Origin: Hydractinia symbiolongicarpus
Lineage: Eukaryota; Cnidaria; Hydrozoa; Anthoathecata; Hydractiniidae
Reading direction: 5' to 3'
DNA: 64,000 nucleotides
Assembly (NCBI RefSeq): GCF_029227915.1
Contig: NC_079881.1
Coordinates: 24,777,501 to 24,841,500 of the forward strand
Positions 23,903 through 37,279 of this stretch are shown piece by piece. The first letter of the stretch is position 1. Each line of letters starts with the position of its first letter. The position numbers and the translations under genes are program-made. The notes under the pieces are model-generated. The model saw nothing but the letters and a program-made list of their open reading frames with translations. It ran no database searches and was not told where the DNA came from.

Positions 23903-25930
23903 CGCATGAGACTTGTACTTTTCAAAAATGATTTCATTTTTTATGAGACGCTGAATAAAAGGAGTTTAATCGCCGGCAAACGAAAACCCGCGATTTCCCG
24001 TAAATCCCGGACTCGGCCCGTATAGTCAAAAGTATACAAAGAAAGTACCCAGGGAGTAAACTCATTTCCCGAACGATTCTTTAAATTATTTCTTCACCAC
24101 TAAAACGCATGAGACTTGTAGTTTTCAAAAAAGATTTCATTTTTGATGACACGCTGAATAAAAGGAGTTTAATCGCCGGCAAACGAAAACCCGCGATTTG
24201 CCGTAAATCCCGGGCTTGACCCGTATAGGTAAATGTATACAAAGAAAGTAAACTGGGAGTAAACTCATTTCCCGAACGATTTTTTAAATTAATTTTTTAC
24301 CACTAAAACGCATAAGACTTGTAGTTTTCAAAAACGATTTCATTTTTGATGAGACGTTGAATAAAAGGAGTTTAATCGCCGGCAAACGAAAACCCGCAAT
24401 TTGCCTTAAATCCCGTGCTTGACCCGTATAGTCAAATGTATACAAAGAAAGTAAACTGGGAGAAAACTCATTTCCCGAACGATTTTTAAATTAATTTTTT
24501 ACCACTAAAACGCATAAGACTTGTAGTTTTCAAACACGATTTCATTTTTGATGAGACGCTGAATAAAAGGAGTTTAATCGCCGGCAAACGAAAACCCGCA
24601 ATTTCCCGTAAATCCCGGACTCGGCCCGTATAGTCAAAAGTATACAAAGAAAGTACGCAGGGAGTAAACTCATTTCCCTAACGATTCTTTAAATTATTTT
24701 TTCACCACTAAAACGCATGAGACTTGTAGTTTTCAAATATGATTTCATATTTGATGAGACGCTGAATAAAAGGAGTTTAATCGCCGGCAAACGAAAACCC
24801 GCGATTTCCTGTATATCCCGGACTCGGCCCGTATAGTCAAAAGTATACAAAGAAAGTACCCAGGGAGTAAACTCATTTCCCGAACGATTCTTTAAATTAT
24901 TTTTTCACCACTAAAACGCATGAGACTTGTAGTTTTCAAAAATGATTTCATTTTTGATGAGACGCTGAATAAAAGGAGTTTAATCGCCGGCAAACGAAAA
25001 CCCGCGATTTGCCGTAAATCCCGGGCTTGACCCGTATAGTCGAATGTATACAAAGAAAGTAAACTGGGAGTAAACTCATTACCCGAACGATTTTTTAAAT
25101 TAATTTTTCACCACCAAAACGCATAAGACTTGTAGTTTTCAAAAACGATTTTATTTTTGATGAGACGCTGAATAAAAGGAGTTTAATCTCCGGCAAACGA
25201 AAACCCGCGATTTCCCGTAAATCCCGGGTTTGGCCCGTATAGTCGAATGTATACAAAGAAGGTACCCAGGAAGTAAACTCATTTCGCGAACGATTTTTTA
25301 AATTATTTTTCACCACTAAGACGCATGAGACTTGTAGTTTTCAAAAATGATTTCATTTTTTATGAGACGCTGAATAAAAGGAGTTAAATCGCCGGCAAAC
25401 GAAAACCCGCGATTTCCTGTAAATCCCGGGCTTTACCCGTATAGTCAAATGTATACAAAGAAAGTAAACTGGGAGTAAACTTATTTCCCGAACGATTTTT
25501 TAAATTAATTTTTTACCACTAAAACGCATAAGACTTGTAGTTTTCAAAAAGGATTTCATTTTTGATGAGACGCTGAATAAAAGGAGTTTAATCGCCGGCA
25601 AACGAAAACCCGCGATTTTCCGTATATCATGGACTCGGCCCGTACAGTGAAAAGTAAAGAAAGAAAGTACCCAGGGAGTAAAATCATTTCCCAAACGATT
25701 CTTTAAATTATTTTTTCACCACTAAAACGCATGAGACTTGTAGTTTTCAAAAATGATTTTATTTTTAAAGAGACGCTGTATAAAAGGAGTTTAATCGCCG
25801 ACAAACGAAAACCCGCGATTTGCCGTAAATCCCGGGCTTGACCCGTACAGTCGAATGTATACAAAGAATGTAAACTGGGAGTAAACTCATTTCCCGAACG
25901 ATTTTTTAAATTAATTTTTTACCACTAAAA
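23903..25930 (+). repeat. Satellite mosaic: left-end family followed by 9-mer-block family
   Basis: From 23903 to about 24900 the order TTTTTTATGAG, GATGACACG, GACGTTG/CTTAAATCCCGTG, GTACGCAGG, CATATTTGATG repeats the left-end family. From about 25100 to 25930 the order GATTTTATTTTTGAT/GGGTTTGGCCCG, GGAGTTAAATCG/GGGCTTTACCCG, GTATATCATGG/GTACAGTG and TTAAAGAGACGCTGTAT repeats the start of the 3414-7064 block, about 20 kb away. Confidence 0.75.
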
Positions 25931-28900
25931 CGCATAAAACTTGTAGTTTTCAAAAACGATTTCATTTTTGATGAGACGCTGAATAAAAGGAGTTTAATCG
26001 CCGGCAAACGAAAACCCGCGATTTCCCGTATATCCTGGAATCGGCCCGTATAGTCGAATGTATACAAAGAAAGTACCCAGGGAGTAAACTCATTTCCCGA
26101 ACGATTTTTTAAATTATTTTTTCACCACTAAAACGCATGAGACTTGTAGTTTTCAAAAATGATTTCATTTATGATGAGACGCTGAATAAAAGGAGTTTAA
26201 TCTCCGGCAAACAAAAACCCGCGATTTCCCGTAAATCCCGGACCCGGCCCGTATAGTCAAAAGTATACAAAGAAAATACGCAGGGAGTAAACTCATTTAC
26301 CGAACGATTCTTTAAATTATATTTTCACCACTAAAACGCATGACACTTGTGCTTTTCAAAAATGATTTCATTTTTAATGAGACGCTGAATAAAAGAAGTT
26401 TAATCGCCGGCAAACGAAAACCCGCGATTTTCCGTAAATCCCGGGCTTGACCCGTATAGTCGAATGTATACAAAGAAAGTACCCAGGGAGTAAACTCATT
26501 TCCCGAACGATTTTTTAAATTTTTTTTTTTACCACTAAGACGCATGAGACTTGTTGTTTTCAAAAATGATTTCATTTTTGATGAGACGCTGAATAAAAGG
26601 AGTTTAATCGCCGGCAAACGAAAACCCGCGATTTCCCGTATATCCCGGAATCGGCCCGTATAGTCAAATGTATACAAAGAAAGTACCCAGGGAGTAAACT
26701 CATTTCTTGAACGATTTTTTACATTATTTTTTCACCACTAAAACGCATGAGACTTGTAGTTTTCAAAAATGATTTCATTTTTGATGAGACGCTGAATAAA
26801 AGGAGTTTAATCTCCGGCAAACGAAAACCCGCCATTTCCCGTAAATCCCGGGCTTGGCCCGTATAGTCGAATGTATACAAAGAAAGTACCCAGGGAGTAA
26901 ACTCATTTCCCAAACGATTTTTTAAATTATTTTTTCACCACTAAAACGCATGAGACTTGTAGTTTTCAAAAATGATTTTATTTTTGATGAGACGCTGAAT
27001 AAAAGGAGTTTAATCTCCGGCAAACGAAAACCCGCGATTTCCCGTAAATCCCGGGCTTGGCCCGTATAGTCGAATGTATACAAAGAAGGTACCCAGGGAG
27101 TAAACTCAGTTCCGAACGATTTTTTAAATTATTTTTTCACCAGTAAGACGCATGAGACTTGTAGTTTTCAAAAATGATTTCATTTTTTATGAGACGCTGA
27201 ATAAAAGGAGTTAAATCGCCGGCAAACGAAAACCCGCGATTTCCCGTAAATCCCGGGCTTGACCCGTATAGTCAAATGTATACAAAGAAAGTAAACTGGG
27301 AGTAAACTTATTTCCCGAACGATTTTTTAAATTAATTTTTTACCACTACAACGCATAAGACTTGTAGTTTTCAAAAACGATTTCATTTTTGATGAGACGC
27401 TGAATAAAAGGAGTTTAATCGCCGGCAAACGAAAACCCGCAATTTTCCGTATATCACGGACTCGGCCCGTACAGTGAAAAGTATACAAAGAAAGTAAGCA
27501 GGGAGTAAACTCATTTCCCAAACGATTCTTTAAATTATTTTTTCACCACTAAAACGCATGAGACTTGTAGTTTTCAAAAATGATTTCATTTTTAAAGAGA
27601 CGCTGTATAAAAGGAGTTTAATCGCCGACAAACGAAAACCCGCGATTTGCCGTAAATCCCGGGCTTGACCCGTATAGTCGAATGTATACAAAGAATGTAA
27701 ATTGGGAGTAAACTCATTTCCCGAACGATTCTTTAAATTATTTTTTCACCACTAAAAGGCATGAGACTTGTAGTTTTCAAAAATGATTTCATTTTTGATG
27801 AGACGCTGAATAAAAGGAGTTTAATCGCCGGCAAACGAAAACCCGCGATTTCCCGTATATCCTGGAATCGGCCCGTATAGTCGAATGTATACAAAGAAAG
27901 TACCCAGGGAGTAAACTCATTTCCCGAACGATTTTTTAAATTATTTTTTCACCACAAAAACGCATGAGACTTGTAGTTTTCAAAAATGATTTCATTTATG
28001 ATGAGACGCTGAATAAAAGGAGTTTAATCTCCGGCAAACAAAAACCCGCAATTTCCCGTAAATCCCGGACCCGGCCCGTATAGTCAAAAGTATACAAAGA
28101 AAATACGCAGGGAGTAAACTCATTTCCCGAACGATTCTTTAAATTATATTTTCACCACTAAAACGCATGACACTTGTGCTTTTCAAAAATGATTTCATTT
28201 TTAATGAGACGCTGAATAAAAGAAGTTTAATCGCCGGCAAACGAAAACCCGCGATTTCCCGTAAATGCCGGGCTTGACCCGTATAGTCGAATGTATACAA
28301 AGAAAGTACCCAGGGAGTAAACTCATTTCCCGAACGATTTTTAAAATTTTTTTTTTTTACCACTAAGACGCATGAGACTTGTTGTTTTCAAAAATGATTT
28401 CATTTTTGATGAGACGCTGAATAAAAGGAGTTTAATCGCTGGCAAACGAAAACCCGCGATTTCCCGTATATCCTGGAATCGGCCCGTATAGTCAAATGTA
28501 TACAAAGAAAGTACCCAGGGAGTAAACTCATTTCTTGAACGATTTTTTACATTATTTTTTCACCACTAAAACGCATGAGACTTGTAGTTTTTAAAAATGA
28601 TTTCATTTTTGATGAGACGCTGAATAAAAGGAGTTTAATCTCCGGCAAACGAAAACCCGCCATTTCCCGTAAATCCCGGGCTTGGCCCGTATAGTCGAAT
28701 GTATACAAAGAAAGTACCCAGGGAGTAAACTCATTTCCCAAACGATTTTTTAAATTATTTTTTCACCACTAAAACGCATGAGACTTGTAGTTTTCAAAAA
28801 TGATTTTATTTTTGATGAGACGCTGAATAAAAGGAGTTTAATCTCCGGCAAACGAAAACCCGCGATTTCCCGTAAATCCCGGGCTTGGCCCGTATAGTCG

Positions 28901-29370
28901 AATGTATACAAAGAAGGTACCCAGGGAGTAAACTCAGTTCCGAACGATTTTTTAAATTATTTTTTCACCAGTAAGCCGCATGAGACTTGTAGTTTTCAAA
29001 AATGATTTCATTTTTTATGAGACGCTGAATAAAAGGAGTTAAATCGCCGGCAAACGAAAACCCGCGATTTCCCGTAAATCCCGGGCTTGACCCGTATAGT
29101 CAAATGTATACAAAGAAAGTAAACTGGGAGTAAACTTATTTCCCGAACGATTTTTTAAATTAATTTTTTACCACTACAACGCATAAGACTTGTAGTTTTC
29201 AAAAACGATTTCGTTTTTGATGAGACGCTGAATAAAAGGAGTTTAATCGCCGGCAAACGAAAACCCGCGATTTTCCGTATATCACGGACTCGGCCCGTAC
29301 AGTGAAAAGTATACAAAGAAAGTAAGCAGGGAGTAAACTCATTTCCCGAACGATTTTTTAAATTAATTTT
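25931..29370 (+). repeat. 9-monomer HOR, one full and one nearly full copy (1827 bp)
   Basis: Copy 1 is 25931-27757. Copy 2 starts at 27758 and matches until about 29370, where its last monomer switches to a different type. Shared private markers are ATTTATGATGAGACG, AAAATACGCAGGG, CATGACACTTGTGCTTTTC, TTTTTAATGAGACG, an 11-12-base T run (about 26520-26530 and 28347-28358), CTCAGTTCCGAACG and CACCAGTAAG. Confidence 0.87.
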
Positions 29371-29382
29371 TTACCACTAAAA

Positions 29383-32300
29383 CGCATAAGATTTGTAGTT
29401 TTCAAAAATGATTTCATTTTTGATGAGACGCTGAATAAAAGGAGTTTAATCGCCGGCAAACGAAAACCCTCGATTTCACGTAAATCCCGGACTCGGCTCG
29501 TATCGTCAAAAGTATACAAAGAAAGTACCCAGGGAGTAAACTCATTTCCCGAAGGATTCTTTAAATGATTTTTCACCACTAAAACGCATGACACTTGTAG
29601 TTTTCAAAAATGATTTCGTTTTTGATGAGACGCTGAATAAAAGGAGTTTAATCGCCGGCAAACGAAAACCCGCAATTTCCCGTAAATCCTGGGCTTAGCC
29701 GTATAGTCGAATGTATACAAAGAAAATATCCAGGGAGAAAACTCATTTCCCGAACGATTTTTTAAATTATTTCTTCACCACTAAAACGCATGAGACTTGT
29801 AGTTTTCAAAAATGATTTCATTTTTAAAGAGACGCTGTATAAAAGGAGTTTAATCGCCGACAAACGAAAACCCGCGATTTGCCGTAAATCCCGGGCTTGA
29901 CCCGTATAGTCGAATGTATACAAAGAATGTAAATTGGGAGTAAACTCATTTCCCGAACGATTTTTTAAATTAATTTTTTACCACTAAAACGCATAAGATT
30001 TGTAGTTTTCAAAAACAATTTCATTTTTGATGAGACGCTGAATAAAAGGAGTTTAATCGCCGGCAAACGAAAACCCGCGATTTCCCGTATATCCCGGACT
30101 CGGGCCGTATAGTCGAATGTATACAAAGAAAGTACCCAGGGAGTAAACTCATTTCCCGAACGATTTTTTAAATTATTTTTTCACCACTAAAACGCATGAG
30201 ACTTGTGGTTTTCAAAAATGAATTCATTTATGATGAGACGCTGAATAAAAGGAGTTTAATCTCCGGCAAACGAAAACCCGCCATTTCCCGTAAATCCCGG
30301 GCTTGGCCCGTATAGTCGAATGTATACAAAGAAAGTACCCAGGGAGTAAACTCATTTCCCAAACGATTTTTTAAATTATTTTTTCACCACTAAAACGCAT
30401 GAGACTTGTAGTTTTCAAAAATGATTTTATTTTTGATGAGACGCTGAATAAAAGGAGTTTAATCTCCGGCAAACGAAAACCCGCGATTTCCCGTAAATCC
30501 CGGGCTTGGCCCGTATAGTCGAATGTATACAAAGAAGGTACCCAGGGAGTAAACTCAGTTCCGAACGATTTTTTAAATTATTTTTTCACCAGTAAGCCGC
30601 ATGAGACTTGTAGTTTTCAAAAATGATTTCATTTTTATGAGACGCTGAATAAAAGGAGTTAAATCGCCGCAAACGAAAACCCGCGATTTCCCGTAAATCC
30701 CGGGCTTGACCCGTATAGTCGAATGTATACAAAGAATGTAAATTGGGAGTAAACTCATTTCCCGAACGATTTTTTAAATTAATTTTTTACCACTAAAACG
30801 CATAAGATTTGTAGTTTTCAAAAACAATTTCATTTTTGATGAGACGCTGAATAAAAGAAGTTTAATCGCCGGCAAACGAAAACCCGCGATTTCCCGTATA
30901 TCCCGGACTCGGGCCGTATAGTCGAATGTATACAAAGAAGGTACCCAGGGAGTAAACTCAGTTCCGAACGATTCTTTAAATTATTTTTTCACCACTAAAA
31001 CGCATGAGACTTGTAGTTTTCAAAAATGATTTCATTTTTAAAGAGACGCTGTATAAAAGGAGTTTAATCGCCGACAAACGAAAACCCGCGATTTGCCGTA
31101 AATCCCGGGCTTGACCCGTATAGTCGAATGTATACAAAGAATGTAAATTGGGAGTAAACTCATTTCCCGAACGATTTTTTAAATTAATTTTTTACCACTA
31201 AAACGCATAAGATTTGTAGTTTTCAAAAACAATTTCATTTTTGATGAGACGCTGAATAAAAGAAGTTTAATCGCCGGCAAACGAAAACCCGCGATTTCCC
31301 GTATATCCCGGACTCGGGCCGTATAGTCGAATGTATACAAAGAAAGTACCCAGGGAGTAAACTCATTTCCCGAACGATTTTTTAAATTATTTTTTCACCA
31401 CTAAAACGCATGACACTTGTGCTTTTCAAAAATGATTTCATTTTTAATGAGACGCTGAATAAAAGAAGTTTAATCGCCGGCAAACGAAAACCCGCGATTT
31501 CCCGTAAATCCCGGGCTTGACCCGTATAGTCGAATGTATACAAAGAAAGTACCCAGGGAGTAAACTCATTTCCCGAACGATTTTTTAAATTATTTTTTCA
31601 CCACTAAGACGCATGAGACTTGTAGTTTTCAAAAATGATTTCATTTTTGATGAGACGCTGAATAAAAGGAGTTTAATCGCCGGTAAACGAAAACCCTCGA
31701 TTTCACGTAAATCCCGGACTCGGCTCGTATCGTCAAAAGTATACAAAGAAAGTACCCAGGGAGTAAACTCATTTCCCGAAGGATTCTTTAAATGATTTTT
31801 CACCACTAAAACGCATGACACTTGTAGTTTTCAAAAATGATTTCGTTTTTGATGAGACGCTGAATAAAAGGAGTTTAATCGCCGGCAAACGAAAACCCGC
31901 AATTTCCCGTAAATCCTGGGCTTAGCCGTATAGTCGAATGTATACAAAGAAAATATCCAGGGAGAAAACTCATTTCCCGAACGATTTTTTAAATTATTTC
32001 TTCACCACTAAAACGCATGAGACTTGTAGTTTTCAAAAATGATTTCATTTTTGATGAGACGCTGAATAAAAGGAGTTTAATCGCCGGCAAACGAAAACCC
32101 GCGATTTGCCGTAAATCCCGGCTTGACCCGTATAGTCAAATGTATACAAAGAAAGTAAACTGGGAGTAAACTCATTTCCCGAACGATTTTTTAAATTAAT
32201 TTTTTACCACTAAAACGCACAGGACTTGTAGTTTTCAAAAACGATTTCATTTTTGATGAGACGCTGAATAAAAGGAGTTTAATCTCCGGCAAACGAAAAC

Positions 32301-35300
32301 CCGCCATTTCCCGTAAATCCCGGGCTTGGCCCGTATAGTCGAATGTATACAAAGAAAGTACCCAGGGAGTAAACTCATTTCCCAAACGATTTTTTAAATT
32401 ATTTTTTCACCACTAAAACGCATGAGACTTGTAGTTTTCAAAAATGATTTTATTTTTGATGAGACGCTGAATAAAAGGAGTTTAATCTCCGGCAAACGAA
32501 AACCCGCGATTTCCCGTAAATCCCGGGCTTGGCCCGTATAGTCGAATGTATACAAAGAAGGTACCCAGGGAGTAAACTCAGTTCCGAACGATTTTTTAAA
32601 TTATTTTTTCACCAGTAAGCCGCATGAGACTTGTAGTTTTCAAAAATGATTTCATTTTTTATGAGACGCTGAATAAAAGGAGTTAAATCGCCGGCAAACG
32701 AAAACCCGCGATTTCCCGTAAATCCCGGGCTTGACCCGTATAGTCAAATGTATACAAAGAAAGTAAACTGGGAGTAAACTTATTTCCCGAACGATTTTTT
32801 AAATTAATTTTTTACCACTACAACGCATAAGACTTGTAGTTTTCAAAAACGATTTCGTTTTTCATGAGACGCTGAATAAAAGGAGTTTAATCGCCGGCAA
32901 ACGAAAACCCGCGATTTTCCGTATATCACGGACTCGGCCCGTACAGTGAAAAGTATACAAAGAAAGTAAGCAGGGAGTAAACTCATTTCCCGAACGATTT
33001 TTTAAATTAATTTTTTACCACTAAAACGCATAAGATTTGTAGTTTTCAAAAACAATTTCATTTTTGATGAGACGCTGAATAAAAGGAGTTTAATCGCCGG
33101 CAAACGAAAACCCGCGATTTCCCGTATATCCCGGACTCGGGCCGTATAGTCGAATGTATACAAAGAAAGTACCCAGGGAGTAAACTCATTTCCCGAACGA
33201 TTTTTTAAATTATTTTTTCACCACTAAAACGCATGAGACTTGTGGTTTTCAAAAATGATTTCATTTATGATGAGACGCTGAATAAAAGGAGTTTAATCTC
33301 CGGCAAACGAAAACCCGCGATTTCCCGTAAATCCCGGACCCGTCCCGTATAGTCAAAAGTATACAAAGAAAGTACGCAGGGAGTAAACTCATTTCCCGAA
33401 CGATTCTTTAAATTATATTTTCACCACTAAAACGCATGACACTTGTGCTTTTCAAAAATGATTTCATTTTTAATGAGACGCTGAATAAAAGAAGTTTAAT
33501 CGCCGGCAAACGAAAACCCGCGATTTCCCGTAAATCCCGGGCTTGACCCGTATAGTCGAATGTATACAAAGAAAGTACCCAGGGAGTAAACTCATTTCCC
33601 GAACGATTTTTTAAATTATTTTTTCACCACTAAGACGCATGAGACTTGTAGTTTTCAAAAATGATTTCATTTTTGATGAGACGCTGAATAAAAGGAGTTT
33701 AATCGCCGGCAAACGAAAACCCTCGATTTCACGTAAATCCCGGACTCGGCTCGTATCGTCAAAAGTATACAAAGAAAGTACCCAGGGAGTAAACTCATTT
33801 CCCGAAGGATTCTTTAAATGATTTTTCACCACTAAAACGCATGACACTTGTAGTTTTCAAAAATGATTTCGTTTTTGATGAGACGCTGAATAAAAGGAGT
33901 TTAATCGCCGGCAAACGAAAACCCGCAATTTCCCGTAAATCCTGGGCTTAGCCGTATAGTCGAATGTATACAAAGAAAATATCCAGGGAGAAAACTCATT
34001 TCCCGAACGATTTTTTAAATTATTTCTTCACCACTAAAACGCATGAGACTTGTAGTTTTCAAAAATGATTTCATTTTTGATGAGACGCTGAATAAAAGGA
34101 GTTTAATCGCCGGCAAACGAAAACCCGCGATTTGCCGTAAATCCCGGCTTGACCCGTATAGTCAAATGTATACAAAGAAAGTAAACTGGGAGTAAACTCA
34201 TTTCCCGAACGATTTTTTAAATTAATTTTTTACCACTAAAACGCACAGGACTTGTAGTTTTCAAAAACGATTTCATTTTTGATGAGACGCTGAATAAAAG
34301 GAGTTTAATCGCCGGCAAACGAAAACCCGCGATTTCCCGTAAATCATGGGCTTGGCCGTATAGTCGAATGTATACAAAGAAAATATCCAGGGAGTAAACT
34401 CATTCCCCGAACGATTTTTTAAATTATTTCTTCACCACTAAAACGCATGAGGCTTGTAGTTTTCAAAAATGATTTCATTTTTGATGAGACGCTGAATAAA
34501 AGGAGTTTAATCGCCGGCAAACAAAAAACCCGCGATTTCCCGTAAATCCCGGGCTTGACCCGTATAGTCAAATGTATACAAAGAAAGTAAACTGGGAGTA
34601 AACTCATTTCCCGAACGATTTTTTAAATTATTTTTTCACCACTAAGACGCATGAGACTTGTAGTTTTCAAAAATGATTTCATTTTTTATGAGACGCTGAA
34701 TAAAAGGAGTTAAATCGCCGGCAAACGAAAAACCGCGATTTCCCGTAAATCCCGGGCTTGACCCGTATAGTCAAATGTATACAAAGAAAGTAAACTGGGA
34801 GTAAACTTATTTCCCGAACGATTTTTTAAATTAATTTTTTACCACTAAAACGCATAAGACTTGTAGTTTTCAAAAACGATTTCATTTTTGATGAGACGCT
34901 GAATAAAAGGAGTTTAATCGCCGGCAAACGAAAACCCGCAATTTTCCGTATATCACGGACTCGGCCCGTACAGTGAAAAGTATACAAAGAAAGTAAGCAG
35001 GGAGTAAACTCATTTCCCAAACGATTCTTTAAATTATTTTTTCACCACTAAAACGCATGAGACTTGTAGTTTTCAAAAACGATTTTATTTTTGATGAGAC
35101 GCTGAATAAAAGGAGTTTAATCGCCGGCAAACGAAACCCCGCAATTTCCCGTAAATCCCGGACTCGGCCCGTATAGTCAAAAGTATACAAAGAAAGTACC
35201 CAGGGAGTAAACTCATTTCCCGAACGATTCTTTAAATTATTTTTTCACCACTAAAACGCATGAGACTTGTAGTTTTCAAAAATGATTTCATTTTTGATGA

Positions 35301-37279
35301 GACGCTGAATAAAAGGAGTTTAATCGCCGGCAAACGAAAACCCGCGATTTCCCGTATATCCTGGAATCGGCTCGTATAGTCGAATGTATACAAAGAAAGT
35401 ACCCAGGGAGTAAACTCATTTCCCGAACGATTTTTTAAATTATTTTTTCACCACTAAAACGCATGAGAGTTGTAGTTTTCAAAAATGATTTCATTTATGA
35501 TGAAACGCTGAATAAAAGGAGTTTAATCTCCGGCAAACGAAAACCCGCGATTTCCCGTAAATCCCGGACCCGGCCCGTATAGTCAAAAGTATACAAAGAA
35601 AGTACGCAGGAATAAACTCATTTCCCGAACGATTCTTTAAATTATATTTTCACCACTAAAACGCATGACACTTGTGCTTTTCAAAAATGATTTCATTTTT
35701 AATGAGACGCTGAATAAAAGAAGTTTAATCGCCGGCAAACGAAAACCCGCGATTTCCCGTAAATCCCGGGCTTGACCCGTATAGTTGAATGTATACAAAG
35801 AAAGTACCCAGGGAGTAAACTCATTTCCCGAACGATTTTTTAAATTATTTTTTCACCACTAAGACACATGAGACTTGTAGTTTTTAAAAATGATTTCATT
35901 TTTGATGAGACGCTGAATAAAAGGAGTTTAATCGCCGGTAAACGAAAACCCGCGATTTCACGTAAATCCCGGACTCGGCTCGTATCGTCAAAAGTATACA
36001 AAGAAAGTACCCAGGGAGTAAACTCATTTCCCGAAGGATTCTTTAAATGATTTTTCACCACTAAAACGCATGAGACTTGTAGTTTTCAAAAATGATTTCG
36101 TTTTTGATGAGACGCTGAATAAAAGGAGTTTAATCGCCGGCAAACGAAAACCCGCGATTTCCCGTAAATCCTGGGCTTGGCCGTGTAGTCGAATGTATAC
36201 AAAGAAAATATCCAGGGAGTAAACTCATTTCCCGAACGATTTTTTAAATTATTTCTTCACTACTAAAACGCATAAGACTTGTAGTTTTCAAAAATGATTT
36301 CATTTTTGATGAGACGCTGAATAAAAGGAGTTTAATCGCCGGCAAACGAAAACCCGCGATTTGCCGTAAATCCCGGGCTTGACCCGTATAGTCAAATGTA
36401 TACAAAGAAAGTAAACTGGGAGTAAACTCATTTCCCGAACGATTTTTTAAATTAATTTTTTACCACCAAAACGCACAGGACTTGTAGTTTTCAAAAACGA
36501 TTTCATTTTTGATGAGACGCTGAATAAAAGGAGTTTAATCGCCGGCAAACGAAAACCCGCGATTTCCCGTAAATCCTGGGCTTGGCCGTATAGTCGAATG
36601 TATACAAAGAAAATATCCAGGGAGTAAACTCATTTCCCGAACGATTTTTTAAATTATTTCTTCACCACTAAAACGCATGAGACTTGTACTTTTCAAAAAT
36701 GATTTCATTTTTGATGAGACGCTGAATAAAAGGAGTTTAATCGCCGGCAAACGAAAACCCGCGATTTTCCGTAAATCCCGGCTTGACCCGTATAGTCAAA
36801 TGTATACAAAGAAAGTAAACTGGGAGTAAACTCATTTCCCGAACGATTTTTTAAATTAATTTTTTACCACTAAAACGCACAGGTCTTGTAGTTTTCAAAA
36901 ACGATTTCATTTTTGATGAGACGCTGAATAAAAGGAGTTTAATCGCCGGCAAACGAAAACCCGCAATTTCCCGTAAATCCCGGACTCGGCCCGTATAGTC
37001 AAAAGTATACAAAGAAAGTACCCAGGGAGTAAACTCATTTCCCGAACGATTCTTTAAATTATTTTTTCACCACTAAAACGCATGAGACTTGTACTTTTCA
37101 AAAATGATTTCATTTTTGATGAGATTCTGAATAAAAGGAGTTTAATCGCCGGATACGAAAACCCGCGATTTTCCGTAAATCCCAGACTCGGCCCGTATAG
37201 TCAAAAGTATACAAAGAAAGTACCCAGGGAGTAAACTCCTTTCCCGAACGATTCTTTAAATTATTTTTCACCACTAAAA
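29383..37279 (+). repeat. 10/11-monomer HOR series, three units plus a partial fourth
   Basis: The marker monomer with CGGCTCGTATCGTCAAAAG and CGAAGGATTCTTTAAATG starts at 29383, 31610, 33636 and 35865, giving units of 2227, 2026 and 2229 bp. Shared followers include GAAAATATCCAGGGAG, CGCACAGGACTTG and CATGACACTTGTGC. The internal order varies from unit to unit: the first carries an internal repetition of the TTAAAGAGACGCTGTAT and CCCGGACTCGGGCCG monomers (29.8-31.4 kb). The marker monomer returns near 50050 and 53286. Confidence 0.82.

Noticed and set aside
26520-26530. Long T runs (11-12 bases) as possible Pol III terminators
   Set aside because: They lie at the normal T-tract position of the monomer, are copied within the HOR, and no Pol III gene precedes them.
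26312-26677. 121-codon minus-strand open frame, the longest in the window
   Set aside because: It is two consecutive monomers read through because of local indels that cancel the frame shift; the protein is the same repeat segment twice.
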